A stretch of DNA of 6,423 nt from Gammaproteobacteria bacterium (GTDB lineage: Bacteria > Pseudomonadota > Gammaproteobacteria > SZUA-152). Location of the stretch: NCBI GenBank assembly GCA_003229995.1, contig QIGJ01000028.1, positions 1 to 6,423 of the forward strand. The letters are read 5' to 3'. The first letter of the stretch is position 1. Each line of letters begins with the position of its first letter. Under the pieces are notes generated by a model, which worked only from the letters and a program-made list of their open reading frames with translations, did not search any database and was not told the DNA's origin. The translations under genes were made by a program, and so were the position numbers. Below are positions 1 through 4,974 of the stretch, piece after piece.

Positions 1-18
1 TCTATTTCGAGCTTTTGT

Positions 19-88
19 GATTGAAGAACGGGCGAAGACGGGCTGAAGTCGGGATGCTAAACAGGGAAATTATTGCGTGCCCATTCCT
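19..88 (+). repeat. Dispersed 70-bp repeat, copy 1
   Basis: This stretch recurs at 1734-1803 in the same orientation with only two substitutions (68 of 70 bases identical by hand alignment). It recurs in inverted, more diverged form at 6335-6397. The shared edge is sharp on the right: homology ends with CCCATTCCT, and the next bases differ in all three copies. In this copy the right edge abuts the C-terminal break of the aminotransferase remnant on the minus strand and supplies its stop codon (TAG, positions 87-89). No transposase or long ORF lies in the repeat, so it is either a small non-autonomous element or the end of a larger lost element. The family is not one I can name. Confidence 0.85.
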
Positions 89-518
89 AACGGTCATAAC
101 CACCTTGCCGGAGAAAATCGGCAATCGCATATTGTGGCAAGGTGGGCGTGGCAAGGCTGGTGACATATTTTCGATATTCGATTTTATCCCGGTATTTTCC
201 CGGAATAACCCAGCCGATTCGGAGCCCGGGTGACAGGCTTTTGGAAAACGATGAGCAATAAAGCACTTGTTCATTTTTATCAAAAGCACTGACCGCGCGT
301 GGTCGTTTGGCATCAAAACCCAGATCACCGTAGATGTCGTCTTCGATCAGTGGAATATCAAATTGCACCAGTAAGTCCATCAGTGCCTGTTTGTTTTCAT
401 CCGGCATTGTGCAGCCCAAAGGATTACTGGAATTAGGCACCAGTGCGCAGGCTTTCACGGGCCATTTTTCCAGTGCTTTCATGCCCAGCACTTCGATGGC
501 TTGTAACAAGCCATGAAA
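87..518 (-). pseudogene. Remnant of a MocR/PLP-dependent aminotransferase-domain regulator
   Basis: The reading frame encodes the middle of a fold-type I PLP domain as found in MocR (GntR-aminotransferase) regulators and related 2-aminoadipate-type aminotransferases. Visible in order are HGLLQAIE, PNSSNPLG (substrate/PLP-phosphate side), EDDIYGDL (the Asp and Tyr that hold the PLP ring), SSFSKSLSPGLRIGW with the Schiff-base lysine, and RKYVTSLATPTLPQYAIADFLRQGGYDR. Intact MocR proteins have about 450-500 residues with an N-terminal winged helix-turn-helix. Here only about 143 residues remain. The N-terminal half is missing up to the edge of the inverted repeat at 519. The C-terminus stops after GGYDR, where the 70-base repeat begins. 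Between LGMKALE and KWPVKAC some 20 residues expected from the family are also absent, in frame. The divergent exporter gene fits a MocR-EamA pair. A TTG at 549-551 keeps the frame open into the repeat arm, but it is unlikely to be a real start. No internal stop has accumulated, so the decay looks recent. Confidence 0.8.
496..514. repeat. Perfect 8-bp inverted repeat (hairpin) at the break of the regulator remnant
   Basis: ATGGCTTG (496-503) and CAAGCCAT (507-514) are perfect reverse complements around a 3-base loop. The palindrome lies in the remnant's codons for HGLLQAI, only 5 bases from the edge of the inverted-repeat arm at 519. It may be a coincidence of codon choice, but a short hairpin at a rearrangement junction is notable. 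Confidence 0.5.
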
Positions 519-558
519 TAAAGATGACGCACATTCAGACCTAAATCCCAAACGCTAC
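519..558 (+). repeat. Inverted repeat flanking the exporter, left arm
   Basis: These 40 bases are the reverse complement of 1647-1686 with three mismatches (37 of 40). The two arms enclose the EamA exporter gene and its upstream region, about 1.17 kb in all. The highly conserved core contains CCTAAATCCCAAACGCTAC. A weaker match (GTATA) continues inward from the arm. Outward, similarity may extend about 9 bases to 510, but this overlaps codons of the aminotransferase remnant and could be chance. The arm separates the remnant from the putative operator region. Confidence 0.8.
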
Positions 559-575
559 GGGTATAACAGTGAATG

Positions 576-633
576 CGGTACAGATTGGCTGTTTATGTAG
601 CGATACAGTTGAAAGGAACGTATAACTGTACCG
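576..633 (+). promoter_or_regulatory. Putative operator region of the exporter gene (GGTACAG half-sites)
   Basis: Three related 10-base sites lie upstream of the exporter: CGGTACAGAT at 576-585, CGATACAGTT at 601-610 and AACTGTACCG at 624-633. The last two form an inverted repeat with 9 of 10 matching positions around a 13-base spacer. The first two are direct repeats whose starts are 25 bases apart. MocR regulators commonly bind paired direct or inverted sites between themselves and a divergently transcribed target gene, which fits the remnant next door. A weak promoter candidate, TTGAAA (609-614) with GATAAA (633-638) at 18-base spacing, overlaps the sites. The assignment is inference from pattern and context. 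Confidence 0.5.
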
Positions 634-714
634 ATAAACATTAAATCAGGCTGAATCTGTATTGTTTCGAGTGTGCCGATTATTCTGTGTATCTGTCAAC
701 TGATAAGGTAAAAC

Positions 715-1614
715 ATGAAAAAAGAAACACAGGGAATGCTGGCAGGTTTTGCAGGTATCACGATATTTGCCTTGACGCTGCCTGCAACACGTCATGCCAT
801 CGTGTATCTTGATCCGGTGTTTGTAGGGCTTGGCCGGTCCGTGTTTGCCGCATTATTGGCCGGTGTATTACTGTTGATGTTCAGGGCACCCATGCCTACA
901 AAAAATCAGTTTGCACAGTTAACGATTGTGGCGCTGGGTGTGGTGATCGGCTTTCCACTTTTTTCTGCACTGGCGATGAAAACCCTGACGGCTGTCCACG
1001 GCGGGGTGGTTGCGGGTGTGTTGCCCATGATGACCGCCATTGCCGGTGTTTTGCTGACGCGGGAAAGACCGTCAGTGGGCTTTTGGTTAACGGGTCTGGC
1101 GGGTTGTCTTGTGGTGATACGCTTTGCTTATCCGGATGGTTTTCAGCATGTGTTGATGGGTGATGTGTATCTTGCGCTTGCGGTTATTTCTGCTGCTTTT
1201 GGTTATGCATTGGGTGGGCGTTTATCCACAGCGCTGGGTGGATGGCAGGTGATTTGCTGGGCGCTGGTGCTGGCTTTCCCGCTGGTGCTGATTCCTTCCG
1301 GAATGCAATGGCCATCGGCGACACAACACATTCCTGTAACGGCCTGGCTGTGTTTTATTTATCTGGCACTGGGCAGCCAATTACTGGGTTTTGTTTTTTG
1401 GTACAAAGGTTTGGCTCTCGGCGGCATTGTGCGTGTCAGCCAGATACAATTGTTGCAACCGTTTATTACACTTTCGGCGGCAGCATTATTACTGGGCGAA
1501 CAACTGGATGCTCGCACACTGTTTTTTGCATTGCTGGTGGTCGCCGTGGTGGCGTTGGGCAGACGAATGCCCGTTAAAAGTACACCGCGAATAACAAATA
1601 ATAGGAGCCTGTAA
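715..1614 (+). CDS. EamA-family (DMT superfamily) inner-membrane transporter
   Basis: The 299-residue product is a ten-helix membrane protein with two EamA repeats, the usual length and layout for drug/metabolite exporters. Hydrophobic segments are seen at about residues 8-28, 34-56, 67-87, 93-114, 122-138, 149-167, 178-195, 208-228, 233-258 and 267-283. The first repeat ends with VLPMMTAIAGVLLTRERP (102-119) and the second with LLQPFITLSAAALLLGEQL (246-264), the typical helix that closes each EamA unit. It likely exports an amino acid, amine or similar small metabolite across the inner membrane, but the substrate cannot be read from the sequence. The ATG at 715 is supported by AAGGT 5 bases upstream. 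A divergent MocR-type regulator remnant and GGTACAG sites upstream suggest former regulation by that protein. The gene is enclosed by inverted repeats and appears intact. Confidence 0.88.
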   Translation: MKKETQGMLAGFAGITIFALTLPATRHAIVYLDPVFVGLGRSVFAALLAGVLLLMFRAPMPTKNQFAQLTIVALGVVIGFPLFSALAMKTLTAVHGGVVAGVLPMMTAIAGVLLTRERPSVGFWLTGLAGCLVVIRFAYPDGFQHVLMGDVYLALAVISAAFGYALGGRLSTALGGWQVICWALVLAFPLVLIPSGMQWPSATQHIPVTAWLCFIYLALGSQLLGFVFWYKGLALGGIVRVSQIQLLQPFITLSAAALLLGEQLDARTLFFALLVVAVVALGRRMPVKSTPRITNNRSL

Positions 1615-1650
1615 ATGAATCAACGAAATAGATTGCTACTATACTTGTAG
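1615..1650 (+). pseudogene. Possible truncated start of a gene coupled to the exporter
   Basis: AGGAG at 1604-1608 lies 6 bases before an ATG at 1615, which itself directly follows the exporter's TAA. This is the layout of a translationally coupled second gene. The frame reads MNQRNRLLLYL and ends in a TAG at 1648-1650, inside the right inverted-repeat arm. Either it is a real leader of 11 residues, or, more likely, the first codons of a lost downstream gene whose body was replaced when the repeat arm arrived. The product cannot be identified from so few residues. Confidence 0.35.
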
Positions 1651-1686
1651 CGTTTGGGATTTAGGTTTAAATGTGCGTCATATTTA
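1647..1686 (-). repeat. Inverted repeat flanking the exporter, right arm
   Basis: This is the partner of 519-558 on the opposite strand, with 37 of 40 bases identical. Just inward, GCTAC (1635-1639) and GTAGC (1647-1651) could pair as a small stem with a 7-base loop, a feature the left arm lacks. The 47 bases between this arm and the next direct-repeat copy hold no gene; the 8-mer CGTGGCGA occurs twice there. Confidence 0.8.
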
Positions 1687-1733
1687 TTCCGTGGCGACGT
1701 TAAAATGTCTTGCAATATACTCGTGGCGATTGA

Positions 1734-1803
1734 GATTGAAGAACGGACGAAGACGGGCTGAAGTCGGGATGCTAAACTGGGAAATTATTGCGTGCCCATT
1801 CCT
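1734..1803 (+). repeat. Dispersed 70-bp repeat, copy 2
   Basis: This copy matches 19-88 at 68 of 70 bases, in the same orientation. Together the two direct copies bracket about 1.65 kb containing the regulator remnant, the inverted repeats and the exporter. Such high identity in non-coding DNA indicates recent duplication or transposition. No target-site duplication is evident beside either copy: the bases after CATTCCT are AACGG at copy 1 and TAGCA at copy 2. Confidence 0.85.
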
Positions 1804-1868
1804 TAGCAAAAGTATTCACGGATGTGATTTGTCAGGAAACGGGTAAAAGTGAAATCTGTATCCGTTGA
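1804..1868 (+). other. Possible C-terminal coding tail joined to the repeat edge
   Basis: Starting at the right edge of repeat copy 2, one frame reads AKVFTDVICQETGKSEICIR and ends at a TGA (1866-1868). The frame has no start of its own and runs back only into the repeat, with a TAA just before 1775. The composition (two cysteines, mixed polarity) looks protein-like, so this may be the tail of a gene cut by the repeat. Twenty codons are too few for an identification, and a chance open frame of this length is quite possible. Confidence 0.22.
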
Positions 1869-1939
1869 CAAGATGATGAAGTTTAACGAAGTAGCAGTGA
1901 TCTGAATGCACATAATATAATAAAGGAGCTCGTATTTTC

Positions 1940-2077
1940 ATGAAGACAAATTATTCCCGTAAATTTTCCATTGGATTAGCCACCTTCGTATTCGCCAGTT
2001 TGGCTGGTTGTGTCACTACGGTATCCAACACTGATGGAGAAAAAATCACCTGTGTCCACAAGGGCAATATTATCTGA
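1940..2077 (+). CDS. Small predicted lipoprotein (45 aa)
   Basis: A 45-residue reading frame has a textbook lipoprotein signal: a positively charged start (MKTNYSRK), a hydrophobic stretch (about residues 9-22) and the lipobox LAGC with the modified cysteine at residue 24. The predicted mature part is only 22 residues, begins CVTTVSNTDG, and contains one further cysteine. A strong ribosome binding site, AAAGGAG (1922-1928), lies 11 bases before the ATG, a little long but better than any alternative. Processing by signal peptidase II and anchoring in the envelope are inferred from the lipobox. No enzyme motif is visible and I do not recognise the family. A DUF1801 gene starts 9 bases downstream and may be co-translated. 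It could also be the surviving front end of a longer lipoprotein, but no continuing homology is visible past the stop. Confidence 0.65.
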   Translation: MKTNYSRKFSIGLATFVFASLAGCVTTVSNTDGEKITCVHKGNII

Positions 2078-2086
2078 GCATAAAAA

Positions 2087-2515
2087 ATGAAATATCAGAA
2101 ATTTGAAAATACAGACGTTGAAAATACATTTAATGCTTACCCTAAAATGGTTAAGCAGAAATTGCTCTTTCTCCGTGAGATCATTTTTCAAATTGCCGAT
2201 GAGTTTGATGAAATCGGAAAGATAGAAGAAACGCTAAAATGGGAAAACCCAAGCTATTTGACGTATTCACCCAAGAGTGGAACAACGATTAGACTTTCCA
2301 AAATACGTGCAAATAATGATAAATGTGCAATTTTGGTTCATTGTCAAACAAGTTTGGTGTCAGAATTCAAAGCAATATACCCGGAGCTGGAATATGATGG
2401 CAATAGAAGCCTTATTGTAAATATTAACAATAAGTTACCGCTTGCGAAGATAAAGCATTTCATTTTTTCAGCTTTAACGTATCATCATAGAAAAAAGACT
2501 GGAGTTGGAATTTAG
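2087..2515 (+). CDS. DUF1801 (YdhG-like) domain protein
   Basis: The 142-residue protein matches the DUF1801 pattern over its whole length. It has an N-terminal helical part with FNAYPKMVKQKLLFLREIIFQIA (about 16-38), then IEETLKWENPSYLTYSPKSGTTIRLSKI (about 46-73), ILVHCQTSLVSEFKAIYP (about 82-99), YDGNRSLIV (about 103-111) and the C-terminal ALTYHHRKK. Family members are small cytosolic proteins of about this size with a frataxin-like fold; the Bacillus relative Fra has been described as an iron chaperone. For this protein the molecular role is unknown. The gene begins 9 bases after the lipoprotein stop with hardly any ribosome binding site, so translation may depend on coupling. A hand count of two sequence rows gives about 28% and 42% GC, clearly below rlmD, which suggests acquisition. 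Confidence 0.85.
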   Translation: MKYQKFENTDVENTFNAYPKMVKQKLLFLREIIFQIADEFDEIGKIEETLKWENPSYLTYSPKSGTTIRLSKIRANNDKCAILVHCQTSLVSEFKAIYPELEYDGNRSLIVNINNKLPLAKIKHFIFSALTYHHRKKTGVGI

Positions 2516-2552
2516 AGCGTATTATAAGAAAAATAATTAGCATAAATCCGAA

Positions 2553-3809
2553 ATGAAAAAAGTATTAGTGATTGGTTACGTTTGGCCTGAGCCTGACTCA
2601 TCGGCTGCGGGTCGTCATATGATGTCGATCCTTCGTCTTTATAAAAAACAAGGCTGGAAAGTTGTGTTTACATCATCCTCACAACCAACAGAACGTATGG
2701 CTGATTTGGTGGCTGATGGGATTTCAAGCCACCGTATTGCATTGAACTGTGATAGTTTTGATGCTTATATTACAGAATATCAACCTGATATCGTTATGTT
2801 TGACCGTTTCATAACAGAAGAGCAGTTTGGCTGGCGAGTCGAAAAAAACTGTCCCGGTGCGCTTAAAATTATCGATACCGAAGATTTGCATTGTTTACGT
2901 AACGCTCGCCATCAGGCTATTAAGGGTGATCGTGAAATTACGCAAAAAGATCTTTTCAGTGATATCGCAAAGCGTGAAATAGCAGCGATCTTGCGCAGTG
3001 ATATTTCCTTGATTATCTCTGACTTTGAGATGGAACTATTGGTTGGCACTTTTAAAGTGGATATCGGTTTACTGCATCATTTGCCATTTATGGTTGATCT
3101 GTCTCAATGCCCGGAAAAAACAAACCGGTTTTCCGACCGCCAACATTTTATAACCGTCGGTAATTTTCGCCATGCGCCCAATTGGGATGCCGTTTTGTGC
3201 CTGAAAAAAATATGGCCTTTGATTAAAAAACAAATCCCGGAGGCTGAATTACATATTTATGGGTCTTATCCACCACCAAAAGCGACGGCCCTGAACAATC
3301 CGAAAACAGGATTTTTAATCAAAGGATGGGTGGAAGATATATTTCCGGTACTGGAAAAATCCCGTGTTTGTCTGGCACCAGTTAGGTTTGGTGCAGGGAT
3401 TAAAGGTAAATTACTGGATGCCATGATAATGCAGACGCCAAGTGTGACAACATCAATGGGTAGTGAAGGAATGCACCAACACGAGCCATGGCCTGGTGTG
3501 GTTACCGATGATTTTACTGCATTTGCAGAGGAGGCCGTCAGATTGTACACCAATGAACAGGAATGGCTTGATGCACAAACCAATGCGAATGTTTTATTAA
3601 CGGCGAGGTATGATGGTCATCAGTCAGGTGTCCGGCTGATCGAAAAAATAACGGACGTCGAAAAAAACCTGGCAGAGCATCGCCTGAATAACTTTACAGG
3701 TGGAATGCTTAAACACCATTCCATGGTAAGCACTCAATATATGTCACAATGGATTGCAGAAAAAAATAAAAATATACTTAAAATAAATGGGGAAAAAGGC
3801 GGGTCTTGA
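2553..3809 (+). CDS. GT-B fold glycosyltransferase (group 1 / GT4-like)
   Basis: The 418-residue protein has the two-domain layout of retaining GT-B glycosyltransferases. The N-terminal Rossmann half starts KKVLVIGYVWPEPDSSAAGRH (residues 2-22), where the SSAAG loop resembles the acceptor/phosphate loop of the family. DTEDLHCLRNAR (108-119) is a conserved stretch I recognise from proteins of this subtype. The C-terminal half opens with FITVGNFRHAPNWDAV (199-214), continues ELHIYGS and IKGWVEDI (256-263), and has the nucleotide-sugar site APVRFGAGIKGKLLDAM (275-291) followed by SVTTSMGSEGM. In GT4 proteins this place holds the EX7E motif; here the first glutamate is replaced (FGAGIKGKLLDA), as in many GAGIKGK-type members. 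No signal peptide or membrane helix is seen, so it acts in the cytosol. Sugar and acceptor are unknown, and no other surface-polysaccharide gene is nearby. The ATG has only a poor upstream site. Confidence 0.82.
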   Translation: MKKVLVIGYVWPEPDSSAAGRHMMSILRLYKKQGWKVVFTSSSQPTERMADLVADGISSHRIALNCDSFDAYITEYQPDIVMFDRFITEEQFGWRVEKNCPGALKIIDTEDLHCLRNARHQAIKGDREITQKDLFSDIAKREIAAILRSDISLIISDFEMELLVGTFKVDIGLLHHLPFMVDLSQCPEKTNRFSDRQHFITVGNFRHAPNWDAVLCLKKIWPLIKKQIPEAELHIYGSYPPPKATALNNPKTGFLIKGWVEDIFPVLEKSRVCLAPVRFGAGIKGKLLDAMIMQTPSVTTSMGSEGMHQHEPWPGVVTDDFTAFAEEAVRLYTNEQEWLDAQTNANVLLTARYDGHQSGVRLIEKITDVEKNLAEHRLNNFTGGMLKHHSMVSTQYMSQWIAEKNKNILKINGEKGGS

Positions 3810-3896
3810 AATTATTTTGAACACTTCTTCATGTGGGTATATCCTTAGAGGCAACGTAGTTTAACGCAAAAAGTTACAATTATACCTATCGCGAAG

Positions 3897-3925
3897 TTGA
3901 TAAAAACGCGTTAAATCGGTACATT
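3897..3925 (+). promoter_or_regulatory. Candidate sigma-70 promoter of cysM
   Basis: TTGATA (3897-3902) and TACATT (3920-3925) are separated by 17 bases and lie about 40 bases before the cysM start. Matches to consensus are 5 of 6 and 4 of 6. A perfect 8-base palindrome, GGGTACCC, follows at 3926-3933 where transcription would start. There is no experimental support. Confidence 0.4.
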
Positions 3926-3963
3926 GGGTACCCTCAGATTTTTACTCTCAAGGGCACTGGTCT

Positions 3964-4854
3964 ATGAGTTTTCCCACTATTGAATCTTTTGTTGGCAACA
4001 CGCCGTTGGTCTGTTTGCAGCGCCTGCCCGGAGAGTCCAGCAATACTCTGCTGGTCAAATTGGAAGGCAATAACCCAGCGGGCTCAGTGAAAGACCGACC
4101 CGCATTGAGTATGATCCAGCATGCAACGTCACGGGGTGAGATTAAACCCGGTGATACGCTGATCGAAGCCACCAGCGGTAACACCGGCATTGCCCTAGCC
4201 ATGGTAGCGGCCATGAAAGGCTATCACATGGTGTTGATTATGCCAGAGCACATGAGTGTGGAACGGCGCGGTGTCATGAAGGCTTTTGGTGCAGAAATTG
4301 TGCTGGTCAGCAAAGAACAGAGCATGGAGGGCGCGCGTGATCTTGCCCAACAGATGCAGGATGACGGCAAAGGCAAGGTACTGGACCAGTTTGCCAACCC
4401 GGATAATCCACGAGCGCATTATGAAGGCACAGCCCCGGAAATCATGCGCGATACCGAGGGTCGTATCACCCACTTTGTCAGCGCCATGGGGACCACAGGT
4501 ACCATCATGGGGTGCTCTCGTTATTTTAAGGAAGCCAAACCGGAGATCGAAATTGTCGGTGTGCAACCCGTTGAAGGCGCGTCCATTCCCGGTATCCGAC
4601 GTTGGCCCAAGGAATATTTACCCTTGATTTATGATGAAACCCGAGTAGACCGTATCATGGATATCCTACAAGAAGACGCTGAAAATACCACCCGTGCTCT
4701 GGCTGCGCAGGAAGGCATTTTTGCCGGTGTATCCTCCGGCGGTGCTGTCGCCGCAGCTTTGCAATTATCGCAGCAAGTAGAAAACGCGGTGATTGTGGTG
4801 ATCATCTGTGACCGGGGCGACCGCTACTTGTCCACAGACGTGTTTCCGACCTGA
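3964..4854 (+). CDS. cysM: Cysteine synthase B (O-acetylserine sulfhydrylase B)
   Basis: This is a PLP-dependent fold-type II enzyme that makes L-cysteine from O-acetylserine and sulfide. The CysM isozyme also accepts thiosulfate, giving S-sulfocysteine. The 296 residues are close to the 303 of E. coli CysM and align without visible gaps. PLP lysine 43 sits in KLEGNNPAGSVKDRPA (32-47). TSGNTG (70-75) binds the substrate carboxylate, GTTGT (176-180) the PLP phosphate, and Ser257 in GVSSGG the pyridine nitrogen. GIRRWPKEYLP (210-220) and IICDRGDRYLS (280-290) are hallmarks that separate CysM from CysK. The C-terminus is slightly shorter than in E. coli. The ATG is preceded by AAGGG 9 bases upstream. 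The gene precedes rlmD by 120 bases on the same strand. It is cytosolic and intact, with base composition like rlmD rather than the AT-rich block before it. Confidence 0.96.
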   Translation: MSFPTIESFVGNTPLVCLQRLPGESSNTLLVKLEGNNPAGSVKDRPALSMIQHATSRGEIKPGDTLIEATSGNTGIALAMVAAMKGYHMVLIMPEHMSVERRGVMKAFGAEIVLVSKEQSMEGARDLAQQMQDDGKGKVLDQFANPDNPRAHYEGTAPEIMRDTEGRITHFVSAMGTTGTIMGCSRYFKEAKPEIEIVGVQPVEGASIPGIRRWPKEYLPLIYDETRVDRIMDILQEDAENTTRALAAQEGIFAGVSSGGAVAAALQLSQQVENAVIVVIICDRGDRYLSTDVFPT

Positions 4855-4974
4855 CGGTTTTATACTGTCCCAAGCTCATAAGCAGTAATGCATGACTACT
4901 TAACGTCCCTCTATCATTCCGGTTTGCACTGGAGCGATAGGTAATATTTTATCCAACACCATTTAGAGCTTCAC

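Noticed and set aside
19..88. Repeat copies as a CRISPR array or as tandem repeats
   Set aside because: The copies are more than 1.6 kb apart, of mixed orientation and without spacers, so they are dispersed repeats.
5..88. Repeat as the end of a transposase gene
   Set aside because: No frame through the repeat stays open in all three copies, and no transposase motif is visible on either strand of the window.
21..233. Plus-strand frame of 70 codons beginning in repeat copy 1
   Set aside because: It lies antisense to the aminotransferase remnant, shows no family pattern, and begins inside the repeat.
1242..1594. Two alternative plus-strand frames inside the exporter gene
   Set aside because: They overlap a gene with clear EamA repeats in another frame, and their translations look like out-of-frame readings.
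1865..1921. TTGACA at 1865-1870 and TATAAT at 1916-1921 as a promoter for the lipoprotein gene
   Set aside because: The spacing between them is 45 bases, and a start after the TATAAT would remove the AAAGGAG ribosome binding site at 1922-1928.
3948..4566. Long minus-strand frames opposite cysM
   Set aside because: CysM is unmistakable on the plus strand; the antisense frames have no recognisable motif and follow from its codon composition.
4924..4950. TTGCAC with TATTTT as a promoter before rlmD
   Set aside because: The spacing is only 15 bases and the second element is poor; rlmD may equally be read through from cysM.
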